Assembly: GCF_014200605.1 (NCBI RefSeq) | Contig: NZ_JACHCE010000004.1 | Coordinates: forward strand, 447,619 to 511,618 | Reading direction: 5' to 3' | DNA length: 64,000 nt | From: Pedobacter cryoconitis | GTDB taxonomy: Bacteria; Bacteroidota; Bacteroidia; Sphingobacteriales; Sphingobacteriaceae | In this document: positions 36,071-44,452 of the stretch, in pieces | Layout: every line of letters begins with the position of its first letter | How positions within the stretch are numbered: position 1 is the first letter of the stretch | Notes under the pieces: model-generated | Databases searched by the model: none | What the model was told of the DNA's origin: nothing | The model's input: only the letters and a program-made list of their open reading frames with translations | Translations under genes and position numbers: made by a program

Positions 36071-37129
36071 ATGTCTACTTCAGGTTACAGATCTTTCAGG
36101 TTATATGGATATCCTAGTTTTGGGTTAATCCTGATCCTGCTATTTTTCCTGATTAATCCCTACGAAAGATCAATTCACAGCTGGAGACAATTCTCTTTCC
36201 TGGATTTCATTTTTGTAGATGTCCTGCTGACGATGTCTTATGCTGCCCTATTATTTGAAACCGGCATACAACTAACTTTAAGGCTCAATAAAAGACTCCC
36301 CTGGGAAAGGAAAATCATGACCAGGTTTGTGGTCCAGTTTCTTTTGCATATTTCACTGATCTCGATCACCCTGATCCCCATTTTCCAGATCGAACTGCCC
36401 AGTAAGTTCGCTGCCGATCAGCTTTTATTCCGGCAGATTATTATTTTTAGTTTCATCTTTTCTTTACTGGCTACTGCGGTATTTGCCGCTGAACATTTTT
36501 TCCATAAATGGAAAGACAACCAGTTAGAAACCTCGGTGATGAGACAACATGCCACACAAGCACAGCTGGATGCATTAAAGCTTCAGTTAGATCCGCATTT
36601 TTTGTTCAATAATTTAAGCACCCTTGCCTCTCTTATTCCCGACAATCCGGCGCTGTCCGTTGATTATGTAATCAAATTATCTTCTATTTACCGCTATATG
36701 CTGACCAACCGGCCACAGAATATCATTTCTATCAAAGCCGAGCTGGAATTTATCAATGCCTACCTATTTTTATATCAGACCCGTTATGGTAAAGCGATAC
36801 GGATTAAGATCTCAGATATTGAAGAATTAAGTACTAAAGGCATTGCCCCTTTAACACTACAGTTACTTATCGAAAATGCAATTAAACATAATTCCTTCTC
36901 CGCTGAATCACCTTTAACAATTGACATCTTCTCAAAAGATAAGAAATGGCTCATTGTAAAAAACAATAAATCCCTTAAACTGACCAGGGACCCTGGTTCA
37001 CAGTTAGGATTGAAAAATATCAGGGAACGATACCTGCTTTTAGGTGACGGGGAACCTGTAATAAATAATCAGGACGACTACTTTGAAGTAAAAATACCGT
37101 TATTACTATTAAATAGTAATAACCACTGA
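36071..37129 (+). CDS. LytS/YehU-type membrane sensor histidine kinase
   Basis: A 352-aa protein with four hydrophobic helices in the first 145 residues and no periplasmic sensor domain. The His-kinase (PF06580) box is LKLQLDPHFLFNNL with phospho-acceptor His176, the N-box is LLIENAIKHNSF, and a short GLKNIRERY replaces the usual G-rich end of the ATPase domain. It phosphorylates the LytTR regulator encoded 26 bp downstream. The signal is unknown; kinases of this kind often sense peptides or membrane state. It lies next to the 39-aa membrane peptide, a possible partner. Confidence 0.93.
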   Translation: MSTSGYRSFRLYGYPSFGLILILLFFLINPYERSIHSWRQFSFLDFIFVDVLLTMSYAALLFETGIQLTLRLNKRLPWERKIMTRFVVQFLLHISLISITLIPIFQIELPSKFAADQLLFRQIIIFSFIFSLLATAVFAAEHFFHKWKDNQLETSVMRQHATQAQLDALKLQLDPHFLFNNLSTLASLIPDNPALSVDYVIKLSSIYRYMLTNRPQNIISIKAELEFINAYLFLYQTRYGKAIRIKISDIEELSTKGIAPLTLQLLIENAIKHNSFSAESPLTIDIFSKDKKWLIVKNNKSLKLTRDPGSQLGLKNIRERYLLLGDGEPVINNQDDYFEVKIPLLLLNSNNH

Positions 37130-37155
37130 CCATTATTGACCATACAAAATCAGAT

Positions 37156-37920
37156 ATGCTTAGCGTTTTAATAATAGAAGATGAAATCCCGAATGCATTA
37201 AGGTTAAAAGAAATGCTGCTCAAACTGGATAATACGATAGAAATTATCGGACAATTACAGACCATCAGGGCCAGTATGCAATGGCTCAATGAAAATAAAC
37301 ATCCTGATTTGATCTGTATGGATATCCGTTTAACGGACGGATTAAGTTTTGAGCTTTTTAATCAGCTTGAAATCCAGTCGCAGGTTATCTTTATTACCGC
37401 TTATGATGAATATGCACTCCGGGCTTTTGAAGTCAATGGTATTGACTATCTGTTAAAACCACTGGAAGCTGCCAAATTGGAGAACAGTATCCGTAAGGTT
37501 AAAAATATGATCGGCAAGGCTGATCATTCCGGGATGCAGGAAATTCTCCAGAAGATAGAAATCAAAGAAAATGTTTACCGTTCCCGTTTTCTGGTCTCCT
37601 ACCGTGATATGTTTGTGCCTGTAATCACCGCTGATATTGCTTATTTCACCTCAGAAAATAAAAAGAATTACCTGACTACACATCAGGGACAGCGTTATAT
37701 GATTGAACAGACGCTCGAAGAACTTGAACATGAATTAAATCCACAGGATTTTTTCAGGATCAGCCGTCAGTATATTGTTTCGGTCAGGTCTATTCACAAA
37801 ATTTATCAGTCTTTTAATGGCAAATTGAAAATAGAACTGATCCCTGCAAATGAGGATAGTATTTTAGTAAGCCGTGACCGTTCGGCAGGTTTAAAAAAGT
37901 GGCTGAACAGTTCTTTTTAA
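37156..37920 (+). CDS. LytTR-family response regulator
   Basis: A 254-aa protein with an N-terminal receiver domain: acidic pocket IIEDE, phospho-acceptor Asp56 in LICMDIRLTDG, conserved Thr in VIFITAYDEYA and Lys in YLLKPLEAAKLE. The C-terminal LytTR DNA-binding domain spans about residues 150-250 (VITADIAYFTSENKKNYL, FFRISRQYIVSVRSI, LVSRDRSAGLKKWL). It is the cognate partner of the preceding kinase; the genes are 26 bp apart. Targets are not visible, but LytTR proteins often regulate nearby membrane or exopolysaccharide genes. Confidence 0.95.
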   Translation: MLSVLIIEDEIPNALRLKEMLLKLDNTIEIIGQLQTIRASMQWLNENKHPDLICMDIRLTDGLSFELFNQLEIQSQVIFITAYDEYALRAFEVNGIDYLLKPLEAAKLENSIRKVKNMIGKADHSGMQEILQKIEIKENVYRSRFLVSYRDMFVPVITADIAYFTSENKKNYLTTHQGQRYMIEQTLEELEHELNPQDFFRISRQYIVSVRSIHKIYQSFNGKLKIELIPANEDSILVSRDRSAGLKKWLNSSF

Positions 37921-37941
37921 AGACCGCTTAAGCGGCGGTCT
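37921..37941 (+). terminator. Stem-loop after the response regulator
   Basis: agaccgc and gcggtct form a 7-bp stem immediately after the TAA stop codon, with a 7-nt loop; no T tract follows. Confidence 0.6.
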
Positions 37942-38004
37942 CATTGACAGATTAAAATATTTATTTAGATCATTGCTTAAACATTTAGCGTAAATTGCCT
38001 GTGC

Positions 38005-39048
38005 ATGGACTCTAATGACGTAAAAATATCCCGCAAAAAACCAATTTTTCCGGTTACTCCTGAACTCCAGAAGTACCTGAGGACTTATCAGCGCGATTCA
38101 AAACTTCCTATTACCTATAACGATTTGTTAGTCTTTAACGAAGCTTATCCGATTATGGATAAATATGGAAAAGATTCACTTTGGGAAGGCCCTATTTATC
38201 CTGCAGACCAGATTGAACACTTACATAACGGGTTAAAAGTTATTTATGCCAATTTAAAGGCATCGGGTAACCTGCGCATTGTTCAGCATAAGTATATCGA
38301 AAAAATTGAATACTGCACTTTCGGGAATACACATCCCTTCCGGATCAAAATTGTGAACCGCTTAAATGATGTATATGATTATTTCTATGTTAAAAAGGCA
38401 GATGCGTCAAGGATTTACGGTTTAGAGCTGGAAGAGATTCTGTCTCCAAATCAGGTGAATTACTTAGTGGATGGGGAAACGCTTATTGAAGAACATGTTG
38501 CCGGAATTCCGGGAGACGTTTTTGCAAAAATGTATCTGCATAATCCGGAGTATAATCCAACAAGGATCGCCAAAGAATTTGTAAAGTTTAATGAACGTTG
38601 CCTGGTCATGTTATTAGGCGATATGAGAGCTTATAATTTTGTGGTACAGATTACCCCCGACTTTGACGACATCCAGTTCAGGATCAGGGCTATCGACTTT
38701 GATCAGCAATTTTATGAAGGAAATATCAAAGTATATCTCGCCCAGTTTTTCAAAGAGAACCTTCCTTATGTAAAAATGTGTATGGAGCAGTTGACTGATA
38801 AAACTTATCTGCAATATCAGCAGGAAGAAAAATCGTCTATATTACACCGTGTCCGTAGTGAACGTCATCGCCTCGCTGATTTACGCGACGTATCAAATAC
38901 AGAAATCCTAACCACACCCGAAAATATAAAAACACTGATTCAAGGCATGTCTGAACATTTTGCAGATCTGAATTATCTGGAATGCAAGACTATGACAGAC
39001 ATTGTAGAACTGAATATCAAGAATATTATCAGACAGGTCAAACTATAA
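38005..39048 (+). CDS. Protein-kinase-like fold protein of unknown function
   Basis: A 347-aa soluble protein that I assign to no named family. Kinase-like landmarks appear in the correct order: DYFYVKKAD (Lys130, candidate beta3 lysine), a hinge-like LIEEHVAGIPG (160-170), a catalytic-loop-like GDMRAYNFVV with Asp206 and Asn211, and a DFG-like IDFDQ (Asp231, Asp233). This order is seen in HipA, aminoglycoside phosphotransferase and lantibiotic-type kinases, so ATP-dependent phosphotransfer is a plausible inference. The first ~90 residues and the helical C-terminus (about 245-347) are unlike standard kinases. The next gene, 22 bp downstream, encodes a PH/GRAM-like small protein, suggesting a functional pair. 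Confidence 0.65.
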   Translation: MDSNDVKISRKKPIFPVTPELQKYLRTYQRDSKLPITYNDLLVFNEAYPIMDKYGKDSLWEGPIYPADQIEHLHNGLKVIYANLKASGNLRIVQHKYIEKIEYCTFGNTHPFRIKIVNRLNDVYDYFYVKKADASRIYGLELEEILSPNQVNYLVDGETLIEEHVAGIPGDVFAKMYLHNPEYNPTRIAKEFVKFNERCLVMLLGDMRAYNFVVQITPDFDDIQFRIRAIDFDQQFYEGNIKVYLAQFFKENLPYVKMCMEQLTDKTYLQYQQEEKSSILHRVRSERHRLADLRDVSNTEILTTPENIKTLIQGMSEHFADLNYLECKTMTDIVELNIKNIIRQVKL

Positions 39049-39070
39049 AATATAGCTTTCAAATTAAACT

Positions 39071-39460
39071 ATGGTATTACAATCCGGCACTGTCTTATGG
39101 GTATTTGACTATGAATTTCCCGAATTCACTCTTTTAGAGAAAATTGGAATGCTGTTTTCGGGGGTTAATCCATTACATAAACATTCAGGTACGGTCTATC
39201 TCACGCAGGATCAGCTTCGTTTAGCCGCGCAGGACGATGAATTAATTATTCCGCTGAGGGATATTACCCAGCTTTATATGGGTTTTGACGAAATCTATAA
39301 AGTAACCTATGTTAAAAGCATGGGTACTTTCTGGCAGCCTGTCAGAATAGTTTATGACCAGGGCAATGAAACTAAAACAGTATACCTGGTCATTGATCTG
39401 AATTATTTATCATCCGGTAACAACCAGTGGTTCGGCATGCTTAAAGAAATGCTTTCTTAA
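39071..39460 (+). CDS. Small PH/GRAM-like protein, partner of the kinase-like protein
   Basis: A 129-aa soluble protein, probably one beta-rich domain. LQSGTVLWVFDYEFPEF, HSGTVYLTQDQLRLAAQDDELIIPLRDITQLYMGFD and KVTYVKSMGTFWQPVRIVYD show the alternation of short strands ending in a helix (NQWFGMLKEML) found in GRAM/bacterial PH domains. Such domains bind lipids, peptides or other proteins. It follows the kinase-like gene after 22 bp on the same strand and lies 18 bp from the end of the convergent 7TMR gene. The fold is inferred only from pattern; I recognise no family member. Confidence 0.65.
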   Translation: MVLQSGTVLWVFDYEFPEFTLLEKIGMLFSGVNPLHKHSGTVYLTQDQLRLAAQDDELIIPLRDITQLYMGFDEIYKVTYVKSMGTFWQPVRIVYDQGNETKTVYLVIDLNYLSSGNNQWFGMLKEMLS

Positions 39461-39478
39461 TTTAAATACTGGCTTATT

Positions 39479-41305
39479 TCAATTAGCAGCCGGGTCCAGC
39501 ACCAGTTTACTCCAGCCGCCTTCGCCTGTATTTTTCAGTTCTTTTTTCCGCTCTTCCAGGATTTTCTGCATTTTACTATTATAAGCCCAGCAGGTACTTT
39601 GCCTGATCAGCAATATATCTGAAAGTTTATGAGAAGAGATTTTTCCTTTGGTAGAATAGACCAGGAAAAGCATATAAAAAGCCTTATTAATCGGGATCTT
39701 GCTATTCTGAAAAATCGTGTATGCAATGACAGATTCATCATAACCACATTTGGTACATCTCCTGCTATAAGGTAAAAAACCAGCCAGAAAGGTTGTATTT
39801 GTACACTTACGACAAGTATATCCCTTTGCCCATTTCAACTCGGAAAGATATTTAAAACAGGTTTCCCGGTCAGGATAAATCTTACTGAATTCAGCAAAAT
39901 CTACTTCGTAAGACATTACCCTTGCTTTGGTCACTTTCTCAATGTCCACATGCAATTCCCTATTGTTCTTTTGCAACCTTGCATTCATTGAAGAAATTTC
40001 TTCATTCTGCTTTTCAATAATCGCCGCTTTTGACCTGACTTCCCTGGTACGCTCATCTACCAAAGTACTCAGTTCATTGTTCAGGGTATCTTTTAAGGTC
40101 CTTACACTTTCGCCGATTGCGAAAGAAACCAGGATCATTTCAAACACAAAACAGAAACTTAAACTGTAATAACTGACCGGCCCATAGGGCATCCAGCTCA
40201 CCCCCAGCAACAACAGGATCTTGATGAGAAATCCGGCAACCAGAAAACTATAACCGATCACAAAAAAGGTAGCAGGCCGGTAACCGTCCCTTAAAACCTT
40301 AATCCCAGTCACATAAGCGGCTAGTAATGGAATAAATTCTACCAGTTTATAATTGAAAAGATGAGTATTGAAAATGCAGACTACAAAAAACAGGCTGCGC
40401 AAGACAATAATGGTCAGGATTAATTTGTAGAATTCTGGTGCTTTTGTTTTTACCTGCAGAAAACTCAGTGTGAACATCAGCCCAAAAAAACTGCTCAGAT
40501 ATAAGGCTAAACCGATGCCATATTCATTCCATAAAGGCGAATCCGGCCAGAGGTATTGAAAAGCTATTCCATCAATACTCATTTCATACAGACCGATACT
40601 CAGGTTATACAGGACATAATAGAGATACTGCATTTGTCTGACCGCAAAAAACATCAGTAAATTATACAGGCTAAACACGATAACCATTCCGTAGAACAGG
40701 CCAAAAAACAGGTATTCGTTTAATGCATAACTTACAAACCAGCGAATATCCCGCAGCACGATAATCGCAGTTATAGATTGCGGGGATTTTATCCTCAGAT
40801 AATAGGTCAGTTCCGCATCCGAAGAGTTTTTCAGTTCATAAATGAAATTCTTATGCTGATATTCCCTTTTCCTGAAAGGATAAGCCGTACCGGAATGATA
40901 GACATGATAGCTATTTTGATTATCAGGGACATATAAGCTGAAATTATTGATAGACTGATCAAAAAATTCAAGAATCCAGTTCTTCTCTGAGGCTGCTGAA
41001 TGTTTGATCTTAAATTTATACCAGTAAGCAGAGCCGGGATGATAATTTTTGGGAGTATACTTCTTATTGACAAGAAATTCTGAATTGACAGCCGGCTTCA
41101 GAATATCAGACAGTGAGAGCTTACTGGTTTTATCTTCCAGATACTCAATTTCCCCATACGAGAAAATATAATGGGGTATTTTATCATTAATTGCCACAAC
41201 TTTTTGGGCAAAAGTCAACCTGGAGGTTAGCATTAAAAAAAGGCACACAACCATAAGGATTCTAACCAAATGGCCGATCAGAGAGTTAAAAACAAGTTTA
41301 GTCAT
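39479..41305 (-). CDS. 7TMR-DISM receptor fused to an IS1595-type zinc-ribbon DNA-binding domain
   Basis: A 608-aa protein. N-terminal signal, then an extracellular 7TMR-DISM beta-sandwich (about 55-190, YWYKFKIKHSAASEKNWILEFFDQSINNFSLYV), seven membrane helices (about 200-400), and a coiled coil (about 405-465, SKAAIIEKQNEEISSMNARLQK). The cytoplasmic C-terminal domain (about 468-595) is unmistakably like the zinc-ribbon and following helices of IS1595-family transposases: Cys498-x2-Cys501 and Cys517-x2-Cys520, YTIFQNSKIPINKAFYMLFL and an HTH-like SSHKLSDILLIRQSTCWAYNSKMQ. The catalytic transposase core is absent. The simplest reading is a membrane receptor that binds DNA directly. Domain boundaries are approximate. 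Confidence 0.88.
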   Translation of the reverse strand: MTKLVFNSLIGHLVRILMVVCLFLMLTSRLTFAQKVVAINDKIPHYIFSYGEIEYLEDKTSKLSLSDILKPAVNSEFLVNKKYTPKNYHPGSAYWYKFKIKHSAASEKNWILEFFDQSINNFSLYVPDNQNSYHVYHSGTAYPFRKREYQHKNFIYELKNSSDAELTYYLRIKSPQSITAIIVLRDIRWFVSYALNEYLFFGLFYGMVIVFSLYNLLMFFAVRQMQYLYYVLYNLSIGLYEMSIDGIAFQYLWPDSPLWNEYGIGLALYLSSFFGLMFTLSFLQVKTKAPEFYKLILTIIVLRSLFFVVCIFNTHLFNYKLVEFIPLLAAYVTGIKVLRDGYRPATFFVIGYSFLVAGFLIKILLLLGVSWMPYGPVSYYSLSFCFVFEMILVSFAIGESVRTLKDTLNNELSTLVDERTREVRSKAAIIEKQNEEISSMNARLQKNNRELHVDIEKVTKARVMSYEVDFAEFSKIYPDRETCFKYLSELKWAKGYTCRKCTNTTFLAGFLPYSRRCTKCGYDESVIAYTIFQNSKIPINKAFYMLFLVYSTKGKISSHKLSDILLIRQSTCWAYNSKMQKILEERKKELKNTGEGGWSKLVLDPAAN

Positions 41306-41380
41306 TAAAAATTGTACAGATGTTGATCACAGGATTATTAAATATAATCAATTGCAATGAACAATTTAATAACCAAATGA

Positions 41381-41408
41381 CTGGCCCGGCAAATAGTTAC
41401 CGGACCAG
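41381..41408 (-). terminator. Imperfect stem-loop after the PL14-like gene
   Basis: ctggcccgg (41381-41389) and ccggaccag (41400-41408) pair with one mismatch, about 10 bp past the stop codon of the PL14-like gene. Confidence 0.5.
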
Positions 41409-41417
41409 ACAGGAGCA

Positions 41418-42299
41418 TTAGTTGATTTTATTTACCTTCAAATTATCGTAATAGATATAATCTGTAGTATTTGTTTTCCATTCGTCCTGGCTTCCGCCTC
41501 TGAAAGTATGGAAAGTAAGTTTATTGATTAACCTCTGGCTATCATTGGTTGTCCAGCGGATATCATTGTCCAATATCGTTGTACCGTCTATAATAATCTG
41601 GGCACGTCCGTTCGTATTAGAACCTGTATTACTTTTAACATACATGTGTACATGATACCAAACCCCTTTTTGAAGTGATCCGCTGGCGGGGAACCTTTTG
41701 GTATAAGTATCGCCAAATTTAGTTGGCTGATCTTTATGATAAACATAAGGCTGGAAAAACACTCTGTCTGCACTTGGGGAATACCACATCAATCTCAGGG
41801 TACCACCATTACCGTCCCATCCCGGGTCACCTCCGGTATTACCTTCGCCAATGGCAAAACCAAAACCAATCTTTCCGCCACGGCCAAAATTGAAATTACT
41901 ATGGAATTTTACATCAAAATCAAGTTCATAGGCAGAACCCTGATTCAGATTGGTATTGCTCACCATCCCCCCTGCTGCCGAAAGCGCATTTGGTAATAAA
42001 GTAATTCTTAAGCCATTTGCATCTTTACCGTTTGTGATATAAGCCCTTGAATCCTGCCAGCCCGAAACATTCCCGAAATCGGCAGAAGCTTGTGAATTGG
42101 TATAGGCAGATCCGTTTGTTCTATTTTCCCAGTTCAGGTTTAAAGATGAATTTACAGCACTTACTTCTGTTTTTGAGGTTTCCTTGTCAGGAGTGCCTGC
42201 TGATTGCTGATTTACGTCTTTTTTACAAGATGTACCGAACAATACTGCTAATAATAACATAGCAGCCATTAACTGTCTGTTGTTAGTGTTTTTTCTCAT
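41418..42299 (-). CDS. Secreted polysaccharide lyase 14-like lipoprotein
   Basis: A 293-aa protein with a lipoprotein signal (LLLAVLFGTSCKKD), a Ser/Thr-rich linker to about residue 55, then a jelly-roll domain. YELDFDVKFHSNFNFGRGGKIGFGFAIGEG, GGTLRLMWYSPSADRVFFQPYVYHKD and KGVWYHVHMYVKSN are the paired core strands of polysaccharide lyase family 14-type enzymes (alginate and glucuronan lyases) and related concanavalin-like glucanases. Likely catalytic Tyr, His and Lys fall in these strands, but I cannot assign them with certainty. It is divergent from the GH99-like gene across a 421-bp gap, so the two may share regulation. The substrate is inferred to be an acidic polysaccharide. Confidence 0.75.
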   Translation of the reverse strand: MRKNTNNRQLMAAMLLLAVLFGTSCKKDVNQQSAGTPDKETSKTEVSAVNSSLNLNWENRTNGSAYTNSQASADFGNVSGWQDSRAYITNGKDANGLRITLLPNALSAAGGMVSNTNLNQGSAYELDFDVKFHSNFNFGRGGKIGFGFAIGEGNTGGDPGWDGNGGTLRLMWYSPSADRVFFQPYVYHKDQPTKFGDTYTKRFPASGSLQKGVWYHVHMYVKSNTGSNTNGRAQIIIDGTTILDNDIRWTTNDSQRLINKLTFHTFRGGSQDEWKTNTTDYIYYDNLKVNKIN

Positions 42300-42720
42300 T
42301 GGATAAATATTTGGTTGGCATAAATTTAAAGGAGTTTTATTGACATAAACAAGTTAAAAACAACACAATTAACTGTATATCAAATGATTAAACAAAAACT
42401 GATACGCTTTAAATCATAGATTTTATATCATGACCGCCATATATGCTATGCTCAAACCAGTTTGACTGTCTTTTGGCTTTAAGGCCGATACGCTTACACC
42501 ACAAAGAAATATTTATTCTTTTTTTTATATCGTTTTTTCATTTCTCAGAAAGAATAAAAAATAGCAGGGCCTGTTTCTGATTTTTTAATATATTCGGCCT
42601 CTATATACCTTAAAAACCATATTAAATCGATTCAATGGCTCAAATATCAATTCACAGCCAGGGGAAATAATCAGGGTAAATTCAAGCATCACCTGCCAAT
42701 AAACATCTATACTATATTTT
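42300..42720. other. Divergent promoter region, AT-rich
   Basis: The 421 bp between the divergent PL14-like and GH99-like genes must contain both promoters. It is AT-rich with several A/T runs. I see no clear operator, RNA gene or coding sequence. Confidence 0.5.
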
Positions 42721-44376
42721 ATGAAAACAATTACAAACGTTTATCTGCTGGCATCACTATGCCTGCTATTTAGCTGTGCAAAACAAAAACTTAATGCGCA
42801 GTCCGACAACCAGCAGAACACTAAACTGGTACAATCCTCACCTGCTGGCGATGTAGTCGGTAAAATTACTGTTGGTTACCAGGGCTGGTTTGCCTGTATC
42901 GGAGATGGCTCACCTATTAATGCCTGGTGGCATTGGGCACCAAATGCTTCACAGCAGCCCTCTTCGGGCAATAATGGAATTAAATCCTGGCCGGATATGC
43001 GGGAATATACTTCATCTTATCAAACAGGGTTCTCTAATCTTGGTAATGGTCAGCAGGCCAGACTGTTTTCTTCTTACAGCGACCAGACCATTGATATCCA
43101 TTTCAAGTGGATGGAACAAAATGGCATAGATGCAGCAGCTTTACAGCGTTTCAACCCTAATGGCTGGGAAGGCCCGATAAGAGACGCGGTAACCAGCAAA
43201 GTAAAAATTGCTGCCGAGGCGCATAACCGTAAGTTTTATATCATGTATGATGTAAGTGGCTGGGCAAATATGCAGCCGGAAATCAAAGCTGACTGGACTT
43301 CGAAAATGTCGGCTTATACGTCTTCACCGGCATATGCCAAACAGAACGGTAAGCCAGTAGTCTGCATCTGGGGTTTTGGATTCGATGACAATAATCATCC
43401 CTGGTCTGCAGATGTATGTCTGGATGTAATTAACTGGTTTAAAGCAAAAGGCTGTTATGTAATTGGCGGGGTACCTACGCATTGGCGTGATGGGAACAGC
43501 GATTCAAGACCAAATTTCCTGCAGGCTTATAAAGCTTTAAATATGATTTCGCCCTGGATGGTTGGCCGGATAGGTAATGTGAACGATGCTGATAATTTTT
43601 ATAGCAATGTCAATGTACCTGATCAGGCTTTTTGTAATGCAAATGGAATTGATTATCAGCCCTGCGTATTACCTGGTGATTTACAAGAGAGACAACGTGC
43701 ACATGGTGACTTTATGTGGCGCCAGTTTTACAATATGATCAAGGCGGGCTGTCAGGGTATATATATATCTATGTTTGATGAATATAATGAGGGCAATCAG
43801 ATTGCTAAAACTGCCGAAAACACAAGTATGGTCCCTTCAGGAGCTGGTTTTCTGGCGCTGGACGAAGATGGGGTAAAATGTTCTGCTGACTATTACCTGA
43901 GGTTAACCAATGATGGAGGTAAAATGTTAAAGGGACAGATCCCGCTGACAGCTGTCAGACCTACCGAGCCTGTAATTGGCGGAGGCACTATTGGCGGAAT
44001 CCCTTTTGACCAGACTGTGAGCTTAAAAGGTTCCAATAATCTTTTTGTAAGCACAGGTGGCAGTATACAGAATATGTTTTGTAACCGCAGCGCGGCAGCA
44101 GGAACAGAACGTTTTATTGTTGTTAATGCAGGAAATGGAAAAGTTGCCCTGAAAAATGGCGATAAATATGTGTCTTCTGAGAATGGTGCATTACCAATTA
44201 GCTGCAGCCGTACTGCTATAGGGATCTGGGAACAGTTTGACTGGGTTAAAAACAGCAATGGAACGATATCACTGCGCGGGAATAATGGAAAGTTTATTTC
44301 CACAGAAAACGGTACACAGGCTATGACTTGTAACCGCGACTCTGCAGGGATCTGGGAACAGTTCAACTTTAACTAA
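42721..44376 (+). CDS. Secreted glycoside hydrolase family 71/99-like protein with C-terminal beta-trefoil
   Basis: A 551-aa protein with a lipoprotein-like signal (LLFSCAKQK). Residues ~55-390 form a TIM-barrel with GH99/71 landmarks: KITVGYQGWFACIGDGSP, HFKWMEQNGIDAAALQRF and the catalytic-site-like QGIYISMFDEYNEGNQI. GH99 enzymes act on mannans and GH71 on alpha-1,3-glucan. After a Pro-rich linker, residues ~425-551 form a fascin/ricin-like domain of repeats (VSLKGSNNLFVSTGGS, VALKNGDKYVSSENG, ISLRGNNGKFISTENG), with two copies of a GIWEQF motif, that probably binds carbohydrate. A strong terminator follows. Substrate unproven. Confidence 0.82.
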   Translation: MKTITNVYLLASLCLLFSCAKQKLNAQSDNQQNTKLVQSSPAGDVVGKITVGYQGWFACIGDGSPINAWWHWAPNASQQPSSGNNGIKSWPDMREYTSSYQTGFSNLGNGQQARLFSSYSDQTIDIHFKWMEQNGIDAAALQRFNPNGWEGPIRDAVTSKVKIAAEAHNRKFYIMYDVSGWANMQPEIKADWTSKMSAYTSSPAYAKQNGKPVVCIWGFGFDDNNHPWSADVCLDVINWFKAKGCYVIGGVPTHWRDGNSDSRPNFLQAYKALNMISPWMVGRIGNVNDADNFYSNVNVPDQAFCNANGIDYQPCVLPGDLQERQRAHGDFMWRQFYNMIKAGCQGIYISMFDEYNEGNQIAKTAENTSMVPSGAGFLALDEDGVKCSADYYLRLTNDGGKMLKGQIPLTAVRPTEPVIGGGTIGGIPFDQTVSLKGSNNLFVSTGGSIQNMFCNRSAAAGTERFIVVNAGNGKVALKNGDKYVSSENGALPISCSRTAIGIWEQFDWVKNSNGTISLRGNNGKFISTENGTQAMTCNRDSAGIWEQFNFN

Positions 44377-44391
44377 TTATAGGTCTTAATT

Positions 44392-44436
44392 AAAGCAGAA
44401 GCCCCCGGATTTAAACAATCCGGGGGCTTCTGCTTT
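44392..44436. terminator. Strong bidirectional terminator
   Basis: A perfect 20-bp stem (44392-44411 with 44417-44436, core agaagcccccggatt) and 5-nt loop lie between the convergent GH99-like and sulfatase genes, with AT-rich sequence on both sides. Confidence 0.92.
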
Positions 44437-44452
44437 AGTGCGTTTATAGTTT

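Noticed and set aside
39479-41305. IS1595-type transposase
   Set aside because: Only the zinc-ribbon part is present; there is no transposase core, no inverted repeats and the domain is fused in frame to a receptor.
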